Below, one piece after another: positions 45,726-56,429 of a stretch of 64,000 bases of DNA. Position 1 is the first letter of the stretch. The number at the start of each line of letters is the position of its first letter. The translations under genes and the position numbers were made by a program. This DNA is from Paenirhodobacter ferrireducens (GTDB lineage Bacteria; Pseudomonadota; Alphaproteobacteria; Rhodobacterales; Rhodobacteraceae): assembly GCF_004022265.1 (NCBI RefSeq), contig NZ_SAVB01000024.1, positions 1 to 64,000 of the forward strand, in the 5' to 3' direction. A model generated the notes under the pieces. It had not been told where the DNA came from. It saw only the letters and a program-made list of their open reading frames with translations, and searched no databases.

Positions 45726-46825
45726 TCCGAAGGCAGCAAACACTGGGCGAACGGCTGGAGGAGCGCGGCATCTCGCGGCGCAGTTTCCTGAAATTCTGCA
45801 CCACCACCGCGTCGCTTCTGGCCCTGCCGCCGGCCTTTGCCCCGCGCATCGCCGAGGCGCTAGAAAGCCAGCGCCGGCCGTCGGTGATCTGGCTCAGCTT
45901 CCAGGAATGCACCGGCTGTTCGGAATCGATCCTGCGCGCCGGTTCGCCCTCGATCGAGAGCCTGATCTTCGAGGCGATCTCGCTCGATTATCACGAGACG
46001 CTGCAGGCCGCCGCGGGCCATCAGGCCGAAGCCGCGCGCGAGCAGGCGATGGCCGAGAACATGGGCAAGTATCTGGTCGTCGTCGACGGCTCGGTGCCGC
46101 TGGGCAATCCGGGCTTCTCGACCGTTGCCGGACAAAGCAACGTCGAGACGCTGAAACAGGTGGCAAAGGGCGCGGCGGCGGTGATCTGCATGGGCACCTG
46201 CTCGGCCTTCGGCGGCATCCCCTACGCGAAGCCGAACCCCACCGGCGCGGTGCCGGTCTCGGAGATCATCACCGACAAGCCGATCGTCAACGTGCCCGGC
46301 TGTCCGCCGATCCCGGCGGTGATGACCTCGGTCATCGCCCATTACATCACCTTCGGCAGCCTGCCCGAGCTCGATGATCTCGGCCGGCCGAAGGTGTTCT
46401 ACGGTCAGAACATCCACGACCGTTGCTATCGCCGGCCGTTCTATGAACGCGGCCAGTTCGCGCAAAGCTTCGACGACGAGGGCGCGAAGGCCGGCTGGTG
46501 CCTTTACAAGCTCGGTTGCAAGGGCCCCACCACCTACAACGCCTGCGCGGTGCTGAAGTGGAACGAGGGCACCTCCTTCCCGATCGAGGCCGGGCATGGC
46601 TGCCTTGGCTGTTCGGAGCCGAACTTCTGGGACAAGGGCAGCTTCTATGCGCCGCTGTCGACGGCGACCGAGCTTGGCTCGGGCACGGTTGCGGCGGGCG
46701 TTCTGGCCGGTGCGGTGCTGGGGGCCGGTGCCGGCTATGCCGGGCGCAAGATGCAGGAAAAGGGCAAGACCGGCCCGTTCGAGGCGCCGCCCGTGGCGGA
46801 TGCCGGGCAGAAGGAGAACAGCTGA
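45722..46825 (+). CDS. hynS: [NiFe]-hydrogenase small subunit, Isp-type group 1
   Basis: A 367-residue Fe-S subunit. The Tat signal SRRSFLKF is at 18-25. Proximal cluster cysteines are C63 and C66 (QECTGCSES), C160 (CMGTCSAFGG) and C194 (VPGCPP). The distal cluster uses H232, C235, C260 and C266, and the medial [3Fe-4S] C275, C294 and C297 (HGCLGCSEPNFWD). A C-terminal membrane segment spans about 320-341. The position of the extra cysteine of oxygen-tolerant group 1d enzymes holds Gly (CTGC, not CTCC). It is exported folded with HynL to the periplasmic face. First structural gene of hynS-isp1-isp2-hynL. Confidence 0.95.
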   Translation: MIRRQQTLGERLEERGISRRSFLKFCTTTASLLALPPAFAPRIAEALESQRRPSVIWLSFQECTGCSESILRAGSPSIESLIFEAISLDYHETLQAAAGHQAEAAREQAMAENMGKYLVVVDGSVPLGNPGFSTVAGQSNVETLKQVAKGAAAVICMGTCSAFGGIPYAKPNPTGAVPVSEIITDKPIVNVPGCPPIPAVMTSVIAHYITFGSLPELDDLGRPKVFYGQNIHDRCYRRPFYERGQFAQSFDDEGAKAGWCLYKLGCKGPTTYNACAVLKWNEGTSFPIEAGHGCLGCSEPNFWDKGSFYAPLSTATELGSGTVAAGVLAGAVLGAGAGYAGRKMQEKGKTGPFEAPPVADAGQKENS

Positions 46826-47478
46826 TGACCCTTCTTGATTTCGCACGCGGTCCCGCGCTTCAGGGCGCCGCCTTCATCTTCGTCGTCGGCATGGTCTGGC
46901 GCGCGCTCGGCCTGCTTTTGCTGCACCGCAACACGCCGCTGTCGCGCAACCGCGACAACCATCTGGCGCGGCACGGCTTTCGCACCGTGCTCAGCCGCTT
47001 CATCCCCGCCCCGGTGTTCGAGCGGCGGGTGTCCTTCCAATATGTCGCGGGCTGGATCTGGCATCTCGGCTTCTTCGTCGTGCTGCTGTTCTTCAAGATC
47101 CATGTGATGTTCTTCCAGGGGCTGCTGGGCTTCGGCTGGCCGACGCTGCCGAACGGCGTCGTCGTCGCCGTTGCGGGGATCACGCTTGGCGTGCTGCTGT
47201 GGCTTCTGGGCCGGCGCATCGTGAACCCGGTGCTGCGCTACATCTCGACCTTCAACGACTATTCGAGCCTGGTCGTGACGATGCTGCCCTTCATCACCGG
47301 CTTCCTCGCCTTCGCCCATTACGGCTTCGCCTATGAAACGATGCTGGCGCTGCACATCCTGTCGATTTCGCTGCTGCTGGTGTGGTTCCCGTTCTCGAAA
47401 CTGATCCATGTCATCACGCTTCTTCCGTCCCGCTATATCCTGGGCGTGAAGTTCTGGCGCAGGGGGGTCCAAGCATGA
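46825..47478 (+). CDS. isp1: Isp1: membrane cytochrome b-like subunit of Isp hydrogenase
   Basis: A 217-residue membrane protein with about five transmembrane segments, resembling NarI/DsrM: an N-terminal helix (GAAFIFVVGMVWRALGLLLL), AGWIWHLGFFVVLLFFKIHV, VVVAVAGITLGVLLWLLG, and a helix with ALHILSISLLLVWFPFSKLI. Histidines in WHLGFF, KIHVMF, FAHYGF and LHILS are candidate haem b ligands. Isp1 connects the hydrogenase to the quinone pool or to cytoplasmic Isp2. The ATG shares one base with the hynS stop (TGATG). Confidence 0.92.
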   Translation: MTLLDFARGPALQGAAFIFVVGMVWRALGLLLLHRNTPLSRNRDNHLARHGFRTVLSRFIPAPVFERRVSFQYVAGWIWHLGFFVVLLFFKIHVMFFQGLLGFGWPTLPNGVVVAVAGITLGVLLWLLGRRIVNPVLRYISTFNDYSSLVVTMLPFITGFLAFAHYGFAYETMLALHILSISLLLVWFPFSKLIHVITLLPSRYILGVKFWRRGVQA

Positions 47479-48847
47479 CCGAAGTCGTCACCAAGCAGGA
47501 ACTCGACGAAGCCTTCGCCATGTTCTACGGCATGGCCGCGAGCCTGAAGGACCTTGCCAGCCCGCCGGTCGAAGTGGCCGACGAGGAGCGTGTCGCCGCG
47601 GCGAAGCGGGTCTTCCTCAAGGGCATCGACGCGAATTTCGCCACCCAGCTCGACGCCTGCGTGCATTGCGGCGCCTGTGCTCAGGCGTGCCAGTTCTACC
47701 TCGGCACGGAGGACCCGAAATACACGCCGGTGCACAAGCTCGACCTGATGAAGCGGGTCTATGACCGCGAACTGTCGCCGCTGAGCTGGCTGAAGAAATT
47801 CATCGTGAAGGACATCACCGCCGACGATCTGCGTGCGCAGCAGGAACTCGTCTATGATTCCTGCACGATGTGCGGGCGGTGCAACCTTGTGTGCCCGGCG
47901 GGCATCAACATCGCCGACATGGTGGCGATGAACCGCTCGGCGCTCGCCGCGGCGCGGCTGATGCCGGACGAGCTGCGCTTCATGCAGGAAGGGCAGGAGG
48001 CCGACGGCACCATCTTCGGCGCCGACGAGGATCTGTTCCGCTTCCGCATGGATGCGCTGCAGGAAAAGCTCGGCTTCGAGATCCCGATCGACAAGCCGAA
48101 GGCCGATGTGCTGCTCGTCACCACCGGGCTCGACATCCACCTGTTCCAGGATGCGACCGGCGGCACGATCGAGACGCTGCACCACATGGGCGTCGATTAC
48201 ACCCTGCGCTCGGACGCCTATGAGGGGGCGAACTTCGGCCTCCTTTCGGGCCACGAAGGCACGAAGAAGAAGATGGCCGCCAAACTGGCCAATGCCGCGA
48301 TCGAGGTCGGCGCCAAGGTGGTGATCGTGCCCGAATGCGGCCACGCCTTCCCGGCGCTGCGCTGGGGCGCGGCCGAGGCGCTCGGCAAGCCTGTCGACTT
48401 CGACGTGATGACCGTGTCCGAATATTTCGGCAAGGCGGTGATGGACGGCCGGCTGAAACTCGAGAAGGACAAGGAGTCGCGCGTCGTCGCCCTGCACGAC
48501 CCGTGCAAGGTCGGCCGCTGGGGCGGCGTCTTCGAGGAGCCGCGCGCCATCCTGAAGGCGATCGGCTGGGAGCTGCACGAGACCGAAAGCAACCGCGCCT
48601 ACAACTTCTGCTGTGGCGGCGGGGCCGGCAACTTCCTGATCGAACGCGCCAACCCGCTCAAGCGCGCGGGCTATCGGGTGAAGATGGCCGAGATCGAGAA
48701 GACCGAGGCGAAGACCCTCGTCGTCTCCTGTGGCTCGTGCCGGATGAATTTCGAGGTCGGCAAGGTCAATGCCGGCGACACGATCCCGGTGGAAAGCCTC
48801 GCTGCGATCATCGCGGCGCATCTGCCGAAGACGGAAGGAGCCAAGGC

Positions 48848-48851
<4 letters not shown>
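47475..48851 (+). CDS. isp2: Isp2: HdrD-like iron-sulfur subunit of Isp hydrogenase
   Basis: A 458-residue protein related to heterodisulfide reductase HdrD and DsrK. Two [4Fe-4S] ferredoxin motifs are seen, CVHCGACAQACQFY (C62-C72) and CTMCGRCNLVCPAG. Two CCG domains follow: the first with DIHLFQDATG and PECGHAF, degenerate; the second with HDPCKVGRW, NFCCGGGAGNF and CGSCRMNF, intact. Known Isp2 proteins are cytoplasmic, bound to Isp1, and may link H2 oxidation to thiol-disulfide or sulfur chemistry. It overlaps isp1 by 4 bases and hynL by 4 bases. Confidence 0.93.
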
Positions 48852-50569
<1,718 letters not shown>

Positions 50570-50585
50570 ACAGGAGAAAGACAAG

Positions 50586-50984
50586 ATGAGCGAGATTTTC
50601 AGCCCCGAATGGATGGCCGGTTTCGCCGCCGAATGGAACAAGGAGCCGGCGCTGGCCGGCGCGCTCGAGCAGATCGGCTTCAAGTCGACCATCGCCTATG
50701 GCTTCAAGGGCGATCCGGCGCCGAAGGGCGTGATGGTGATCGAGGGCGGTAAGGTGGTCTCGAGCGGCGCCTATGCCGGCGAGCCGCTGAGCTGGGACAT
50801 CCGCTGCACGCCCGAACATTGGGACAAGTGGCTGAAGAAGCCGCCGACCATGATGGATCTGGGCGTTGCCTTCACCACCGGCAAGATGAAGTTCGAGGTC
50901 GGTGATTACAGTGCGATGATCAAGGACCCGCGGATGGCCGGTCCCTTCATCAAATCCTTCGCCGCAATGTCGCGCGTCGGATAA
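50586..50984 (+). CDS. SCP2-type sterol/lipid-binding domain protein
   Basis: A 132-residue single SCP2 domain: TIAYGFKGDPAPKGVMVIEG, PLSWDIRCTPEHWDKWLKKP, FTTGKMKFEVGDYSAMIKDP and AGPFIKSF. These domains enclose a hydrophobic ligand such as a fatty acyl chain or sterol. There is no signal peptide, so it is cytoplasmic. It begins 16 bases after hynL with AGGAGAAAGACAAG and so belongs to the hydrogenase transcript. A role in hydrogenase function is not known to me; the placement before a FadL-like channel gene suggests hydrophobic-substrate handling. Confidence 0.88.
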   Translation: MSEIFSPEWMAGFAAEWNKEPALAGALEQIGFKSTIAYGFKGDPAPKGVMVIEGGKVVSSGAYAGEPLSWDIRCTPEHWDKWLKKPPTMMDLGVAFTTGKMKFEVGDYSAMIKDPRMAGPFIKSFAAMSRVG

Positions 50985-51065
50985 CCTCTCGCTTCCGGAT
51001 CGCCTTCGGCTTCCGCCGGGGCCGGTTCGGAAGATTTTGACCAACTCCAGCCCATGGAGGCTTGA

Positions 51066-52313
51066 ATGAAGTCCACCCTGAAACCCCGCCTCGCGGGAAC
51101 GGCGGCGCTGTGCCTTGTGGCGGCACTCGTGCCGGAATTCGCCTCGGCCACCGAAGGATATTTTGCCCTGGGCTACGGCGTCGCGCAGCGCGGCGTGGCG
51201 GGCGCGGGCGTGGCCTATAGCCAGGACGGGATGTCGAGCGCGATCAACCCCGCCGCGGCAGCCTCGGTCGGGAAGGAGTTCAGCCTTGGCGTGCAGGTGT
51301 TCTCGCCGCGACGCAGCTACACCGGCACCGACACCTACTTCGTCGCCCCGGGCAAGGTGGAAAGCGGGCACGAGTATTTCCTCGTGCCGAACTTCTCCTA
51401 CAACATGCCGCTGCAGAACGGCGCGGTGCTGAACTTCGCGGCCTATGGCAACGGCGGGATGAACACCTCCTATCCGGCGGTCGCCAACCCGAATTGCGGC
51501 TATTTCGGCGGCGGCTCGGGCGTGCTGTGCGGCGGCAAGGCCGGCGTGAACCTGAACCAGCTGTTCCTGTCGGTGACCTATGCGCAGAAGATGGGGCGGC
51601 TGTCCTGGGGTGTCGCGCCCACGGTCGCCGTGCAGAGCTTCTCGGCGCGCGGTCTCGCGGCCTTTGGCGTGACGGCGAATGACACGGATTATTCCACCGG
51701 CGTCGGCCTCCGGGCGGGTGTGCAATACGAGGTCTCGCCGCAGCTGACGCTGGGCCTTTCGGCGCAGACCCGCTTCGAGATGTCGAAGCTCGACGATTAT
51801 TCGAACCTGTTCGAGAACGGCGGCGATTTCGACATTCCGGCCTCGATCACCGCGGGTCTCGCCTATCACCCGCGCCCGGATGTGACGCTTCTGCTCGACT
51901 ATTCGAAAATCTTCTACAGCGACGTCGGCGCCGTCGGCAATGCGACCGATGCCGGGCCGATGGGGGCGCCGGGCGGTGCGGGCTTTGGCTGGGACGATGT
52001 CGACGTGATCCGTCTGGGCGCCGAATGGCAGCAGACCCCCGACATGATCTGGCGCGTGGGCTATGCCCATGCCACGAATCCGGTCGGGCCCGAGGACGTG
52101 AGCCTGAACATCCTCGCCCCCGGCATCGTCGAGGATCACGTCAGCTTCGGCGGCTCGAAGATGCTGAGCGACAATGACCGGCTCGACTTCTCGGTGGGCT
52201 ATGCGCTGTCGAATTCGGTCAAGGGCACGCTGCCGGCCTCGATGGGCGGCGGCACCGTCAAGCTCGAGATGCACCAGTTCAGCGCGTCGGTCGGCTGGAC
52301 CCGGCGGTTCTAA
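51066..52313 (+). CDS. FadL/OmpP1-family outer-membrane transport protein
   Basis: A 415-residue beta-barrel protein. The signal peptide (TAALCLVAALVPEFASA) is cleaved near residue 28. The mature N-terminus (ALGYGVAQRGVAGAGVAYSQ then SSAINPAA) is the FadL hatch region with its NPA motif. Many beta strands follow, with FSYNMPLQNGAVLNFAAYG and WRVGYAHATNPVGPEDVSLN, ending FSASVGWTRRF with terminal Phe. FadL channels move hydrophobic molecules (long-chain fatty acids, hydrocarbons) through the outer membrane laterally. It follows the SCP2 gene by 81 bases with ATGGAGG at 51053-51059, then the terminator at 52333. Confidence 0.9.
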   Translation: MKSTLKPRLAGTAALCLVAALVPEFASATEGYFALGYGVAQRGVAGAGVAYSQDGMSSAINPAAAASVGKEFSLGVQVFSPRRSYTGTDTYFVAPGKVESGHEYFLVPNFSYNMPLQNGAVLNFAAYGNGGMNTSYPAVANPNCGYFGGGSGVLCGGKAGVNLNQLFLSVTYAQKMGRLSWGVAPTVAVQSFSARGLAAFGVTANDTDYSTGVGLRAGVQYEVSPQLTLGLSAQTRFEMSKLDDYSNLFENGGDFDIPASITAGLAYHPRPDVTLLLDYSKIFYSDVGAVGNATDAGPMGAPGGAGFGWDDVDVIRLGAEWQQTPDMIWRVGYAHATNPVGPEDVSLNILAPGIVEDHVSFGGSKMLSDNDRLDFSVGYALSNSVKGTLPASMGGGTVKLEMHQFSASVGWTRRF

Positions 52314-52332
52314 GCCCTCGAAAGACCAGCAG

Positions 52333-52354
52333 GGCGTCCCCCGGCGGGGGCGCC
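52333..52354. terminator. GC hairpin between the FadL-like and AMIN/TPR-like genes
   Basis: GGCG-T-CCCCC (52333-52342) pairs with GGGGG-CGCC (52346-52354) with one bulged T and a 3-base loop. The genes on either side converge here, so it can end transcription from both sides although no long T-run follows. Confidence 0.55.
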
Positions 52355-54553
52355 TCAGGGTTCGGGGAAGTCGGCGCGCAGCCGGGCCAGCGCCTCGCGC
52401 TCTGCCTGACTGCGCGCGATCAGGTCCCTGAACCCCGCGACGCCATCGGCTGGCGAGGGGGGCGGGGCCGGTGGTTCCTCGGCGGTGAGATCGTAAAGCC
52501 GCACCAGCGCCTTCTCGGCTTCGCTGCCGTTCGCGGCAACGAAGCTCCAGTCGCCACCGCGCCAGGCCTCGGCCGTGGCGTTGGGCATGTCGCCTGCGGC
52601 CGCAAAGACCTCCTGCGCGATTGCATGCTCGTTCAGCAGCGCATGGGCGCGGGCTTTCAGCGCGGTGGCGCGGCTGCCGTCGAGCGCCTCGAGATAGGAC
52701 AGCGCCGCCGGGCCGTCGCGTTCGGAGAGGGCCGCGGCGGCCAGCGCTACCCGCCCGTCGGGGGTGCGCCCGAGCGAGCCGGCAAGCAGGTCGCGCACGG
52801 GGCCCGGCAGGCCCGCGGCGGTGAGCCGGTCAGCCATCTGCAACCGCACGAGATTGGGCAGCTCCTCCACCGGCACCTGATCGTGCCGGGCAAGGAACTG
52901 GCCAAGGAACAGCGTGTCGTCCGGCACCTTGGCGAGCAGCCCCCACAGACTGCGCCGGGTTTCCTGCACCAGCGCAGGCGTGTCCTCGGCGGGCCAGGCC
53001 GCGAGTGCCGCGAAGGCCTCGGAAAACCGCCCGACCGAGCCCTCGCCGAGGATCTGCGCGCGCAGCAGCCGCGCCCCCTCGGGTGAGCCGCGCAGCTCGC
53101 GCGCGCGGGCGGCGGCAAGCTCGATAGTCGCCTCGTCGACCGGCTCGCCGCGGCTGAGGCGGGTGTCGACCAGCAGGATCAGCGCCTGCGCCGCGTCGGC
53201 GCTGTTGCGGTCGATCATCCCGGCCAGGACCGGTTCGGCCTGCGCCGGCGCGCCCCGGGCGATGTCGATGCGCGCGTCGATCAGGCCGCGTGCGGGATCG
53301 CCCTCCGGCACGGCCCGCGCGATCATCGAGCCGATCTCGCGCGCGTCGCTTTCGGCGCCAAGCGCCAGCAGCCGGCGCACCAGCTCGGGGCCGACGATCT
53401 TGCGGATCGGCACCGGCAGCGCCGAGAAGCTGCGCCGCACGGCGGCCAGGTTCGGCGCCTCGTTCTGCGCGGTCCCGCGGCCGAGCAGGGCCCAGAGTGC
53501 GACCTTGCCGTCGCAGGCGGCCATGTGCGAGATCGGCGAATTGGGCACCGGCAGCTCGTCGAGCACGGCGGCGACATAGGCGATTGGCCCGGCGGCGGGC
53601 GTGTCGAGGCCGAAGCCGCGCAGCGTGGCGCGCGCCTCGGTGCCGAAGCCGAGGCCGAGATAGGTGCGCGCAAGCCGTTCGACCGCGGCGGGGTCGGGGC
53701 GGTCGAACTCGCCCACCAGCCCCTGCCGCGCCGTCGCGATCTGCACGCCCGCCGGGGCGTCGGAGACCCAGCTTTCCAGTGCGAAGGCCCGGTCCGGCGC
53801 ACAGCGCTGCCCGTTGGCAAGCAGCTGCGGCCCCGGGGCGCTGCCCATCATGTCGCGGTCGAAGACTGTCTGTGATTCGATCGCCAGATGCGGGGAAGCG
53901 CCCTCGGGCGGTCTGGCATCCGGCGGCAACGGTTCGGGGGCTGCGGTTCTTGGCGCGACGAAGGCGCTGATTACGCCTTGCGCGGCGGCACGGCTGAGCT
54001 GGGCAAGCAGCTCGGTCTCGGCCTCGCGCACACGTGGGTCGGGCGTGGCAAAGCGTGGCAGCCGCGTTCCGGGCGCGGTCGTGTCCGCTCCGGCAGTTGC
54101 GGGGATGCCGCGGTCGCGCCAGTAGGTTTCAAGATGGTCGAGGCGCAGTGGCGTGCTGGCCGCCGCGCGTGGCGGGCTGGTGGGCATCGGCAGCTCGGGC
54201 GCGTCGAGGACATCAAGCACCACGGCCCCCGAGGCAAGCTGGAACGCCTCATGCACCGTGCCCGAGGCCGTCGCGATGCGCAGCCCCTCCGTCTGCGGCG
54301 CAACCCCGGTGATCCGGGTGCGCGGGATCAGCCGGAAGATCCCCGCGGTGTCATAGCCGAAGCTCTCGCCCGGGGTGCGCAGGGTGATCGCTCCCTCGCT
54401 CTCGCTTAACTGCCAGTCGGTGCCGGGCGGCAGCATGAAGACGAGGCGCGAAAAGCCGTCATGTTCGCCGGAACGCACGGTGACCTGCTGCGCGTGCGCC
54501 GTGCCCGTCGCGCAGATCAGCGCGCCGCTTGCAAGGATCAGCCCGAGCCTCAT
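52355..54553 (-). CDS. Large periplasmic flagellar-cluster protein, AMIN/TPR-like
   Basis: A 732-residue protein with signal peptide (LGLILASGALICATGTAHAQ, cleavage near 21). Residues about 22-120 are beta-rich with SGEHDGFSRLVFMLPPG, reminiscent of AMIN domains that bind peptidoglycan or pilus/flagellar parts. From about 200 on it is a long alpha-helical solenoid (Ala/Leu/Arg/Asp), TPR- or HEAT-like. I do not know a characterised homologue; similar uncharacterised proteins accompany motA in Rhodobacteraceae flagellar clusters. Start ATG 54551-54553 overlaps the motA stop (ATGA), so it is made with MotA. Confidence 0.7.
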   Translation of the reverse strand: MRLGLILASGALICATGTAHAQQVTVRSGEHDGFSRLVFMLPPGTDWQLSESEGAITLRTPGESFGYDTAGIFRLIPRTRITGVAPQTEGLRIATASGTVHEAFQLASGAVVLDVLDAPELPMPTSPPRAAASTPLRLDHLETYWRDRGIPATAGADTTAPGTRLPRFATPDPRVREAETELLAQLSRAAAQGVISAFVAPRTAAPEPLPPDARPPEGASPHLAIESQTVFDRDMMGSAPGPQLLANGQRCAPDRAFALESWVSDAPAGVQIATARQGLVGEFDRPDPAAVERLARTYLGLGFGTEARATLRGFGLDTPAAGPIAYVAAVLDELPVPNSPISHMAACDGKVALWALLGRGTAQNEAPNLAAVRRSFSALPVPIRKIVGPELVRRLLALGAESDAREIGSMIARAVPEGDPARGLIDARIDIARGAPAQAEPVLAGMIDRNSADAAQALILLVDTRLSRGEPVDEATIELAAARARELRGSPEGARLLRAQILGEGSVGRFSEAFAALAAWPAEDTPALVQETRRSLWGLLAKVPDDTLFLGQFLARHDQVPVEELPNLVRLQMADRLTAAGLPGPVRDLLAGSLGRTPDGRVALAAAALSERDGPAALSYLEALDGSRATALKARAHALLNEHAIAQEVFAAAGDMPNATAEAWRGGDWSFVAANGSEAEKALVRLYDLTAEEPPAPPPSPADGVAGFRDLIARSQAEREALARLRADFPEP

Positions 54554-55419
54554 GCCGCCTCTGCCTTCACCGTCCGCAGCGCGTCTTCCAGCTCGGAAAA
54601 GCTCGGGCGGATGTGATGGGGGGTGTTCTGCCGGCCGACCTCGATGCAGATATTGGTCGCGTGGTTGTAGAGATTGGCGACCAGCACCTCGCGGATCAGC
54701 TTGTAGAAATGGCTGTCTTCCTCGATCACCGCGCCGATCCGGCTGGCGAAGGGGCCGACGAAACCATAGGCGAGAAAGACGCCGAGGAAGGTGCCGACCA
54801 GCGCGCCGCCGATCATGTGGCCGAGGATCTCGGGCGGCTGGTCGATCGCGGCCATCGTCTTGATCACGCCAAGTACCGCAGCGACGATGCCAAGCGCGGG
54901 CATCGCGTCGGCCACGGTCTGGATCGCGTGGCTCGACTGCATCGCGTGCTCGTAATTGGCCTCGAGCTGCTTGTCGAGGATCTCCTCGACCTGATGCGGG
55001 TCGTCGTAATTCATCGAGGCGGCACGCATCGTGTCGCAGATCATCTCGACCGCCTCGTGATCCTTCAGGATTTTCGGGTATTTTTGGAAAATCGACGAGC
55101 CCTGTGGCGCCTCGATATGTTCCTCGACGGCGACGGGGTTCTGCCGCACCAGCCGGATCAGCTCGAACAGCAGGCACAGCAGGTCGCGATAGTCGGCGGG
55201 CTGCCAGGTCGGGCCGCGGAACACCTTGCCGAGGTCGCGCAGCGTGTGCCTGATCGTCGCAAGGCTGTTCGACAGCAGGAACGAGCCCGCCGCGGCACCG
55301 CCGATCATGATCAGCTCGAACGGCATCGCCTTCAGGATGATGCCGATCTTGCCGCCTGCCGCGACGAAGCCGCCGAACACCATCACGAAGATGACGATCA
55401 TCCCGACAATGCCGATCAT
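54550..55419 (-). CDS. motA: Flagellar motor stator protein MotA
   Basis: A 289-residue proton-channel stator subunit with four transmembrane segments: IGIVGMIVIFVMVFGGFVAA, FELIMIGGAAAGSFLLSN, ALGIVAAVLGVIKTM (with the channel-lining PALGIVAAVLG motif) and GGALVGTFLGVFLAYGFVGP. The cytoplasmic loop carries charged residues that touch FliG. motB is not in the window. ATG 55417-55419. It is 59 bases downstream of the MotE-like gene and coupled to the following large gene. Confidence 0.95.
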   Translation of the reverse strand: MIGIVGMIVIFVMVFGGFVAAGGKIGIILKAMPFELIMIGGAAAGSFLLSNSLATIRHTLRDLGKVFRGPTWQPADYRDLLCLLFELIRLVRQNPVAVEEHIEAPQGSSIFQKYPKILKDHEAVEMICDTMRAASMNYDDPHQVEEILDKQLEANYEHAMQSSHAIQTVADAMPALGIVAAVLGVIKTMAAIDQPPEILGHMIGGALVGTFLGVFLAYGFVGPFASRIGAVIEEDSHFYKLIREVLVANLYNHATNICIEVGRQNTPHHIRPSFSELEDALRTVKAEAA

Positions 55420-55478
55420 TCATCTCTCTCCACAGTACGCCCGGCAGTCTTGCGCGGGGGATTGACCGATGCCGCGGT

Positions 55479-56063
55479 TCAGCGGCGGGGGGCGCCGGCG
55501 TTTCTGCCGGCCATGATGACGCTGATCGAATAGCCGACCTCGGGCGTCAGGTTGGCAAGGACGGCAGCCGCCGCTTCGGGCCGCATCTTGCCGAGGAAAC
55601 CCGCCGCGAATTCGGGCGCCATCGTCTCGAACAGCGGCGCGGCCTCCTTCGGCTTCATGTTTTCGTAGACGGTGACCAGCCGCGCGACATCCGCGTCAGC
55701 TCCGGAATCGGCGACCGCCACGGTCTTCGACAGCGCATTCTCCGCCGCGATCAGTGTCGCGAGACGCTCGTCGATGCGCTGTTCGGCGAGCCGCAGCGCC
55801 TGCGCCCGGTCGGCGATGATCCCTTCGCGCAGGCTCAGCTTCTGGTCCCGGTCCTCGAGCGCGCGCAAAAGCGCGGCATTCGCGGCCGGATCGGGGCAGG
55901 TTGTGGCGGCCCCGCCGGTGCCGGCGTCGAGTGCCAGCGCCAGCCCGACGCCGTCGCCGATCCGCATCACCGCGGCCACTGCGAAGGTGCCGGCGATCAG
56001 CGGCAGGATGGTACGGCCCGGGCGCCAAGGGCGGCGTGGCGGGCGGGCGGCGGGTGGTTTCAT
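55479..56063 (-). CDS. MotE-like protein (MgtE_N-type domain)
   Basis: A 194-residue protein: an Arg/Pro-rich N-terminus, one membrane segment (TILPLIAGTFAVAAVMRIGD), a coiled-coil region (about 70-120) with two cysteines absent apart from ATTCPD, and a C-terminal MgtE intracellular-like fold (YENMKPKEAAPLFETMAPEF, then FLGKMRPEAAAAVLANL). This matches MotE-type periplasmic flagellar chaperones of rhizobia and relatives. ATG 56061-56063 overlaps the stop of the previous gene by 4 bases. Identification rests on domain order and position between fliL and motA. Confidence 0.75.
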   Translation of the reverse strand: MKPPAARPPRRPWRPGRTILPLIAGTFAVAAVMRIGDGVGLALALDAGTGGAATTCPDPAANAALLRALEDRDQKLSLREGIIADRAQALRLAEQRIDERLATLIAAENALSKTVAVADSGADADVARLVTVYENMKPKEAAPLFETMAPEFAAGFLGKMRPEAAAAVLANLTPEVGYSISVIMAGRNAGAPRR

Positions 56064-56419
56064 TCCGCCGCCTCCATCCCCGAGCTGCGGGGCCGGCGGC
56101 GCAGCATGCGGGGGCGGTGCGCGCCGGCCTCGGCCTCGGGCAGGTCGTGCAGGGCCGCAAGCATCAGTTCGAGCCGCTCGGCGCCCTGCTCGGCGCGTTC
56201 GGTCAGGGCGGTCAACTGCTCGGCCGAGAGCGCAGCGGTGGATTGCGCGCGGTTCAGCGCCTTCGTCATGTCGTCGACCTGCGCCGAGAGCACCGCGATC
56301 GCCCCGCCCATGCCGTTCTCGAGCTGGTTGAAGCGTTTCAGCCGGCGCGACAGGACCAGGCAATAGACCGCCGCCCCAAGTGCGCCGAGCCCGGCCAGAA
56401 GATCGGCAAACAATTGCAT
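56060..56419 (-). CDS. Small membrane protein of the flagellar cluster
   Basis: A 119-residue protein with one N-terminal membrane helix (FADLLAGLGALGAAVYCLVL) followed by a basic stretch (SRRLKRFNQ) and a coiled-coil-like region (VLSAQVDDMTKALNR to LTERAEQGAERLELM). The C-terminus is Arg-rich. I know no named family; such small proteins sit between fliL and motE/motA in related clusters. It starts 10 bases after fliL and overlaps the MotE-like gene. Confidence 0.65.
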   Translation of the reverse strand: MQLFADLLAGLGALGAAVYCLVLSRRLKRFNQLENGMGGAIAVLSAQVDDMTKALNRAQSTAALSAEQLTALTERAEQGAERLELMLAALHDLPEAEAGAHRPRMLRRRPRSSGMEAAE

Positions 56420-56429
56420 CGGGCTTTCC

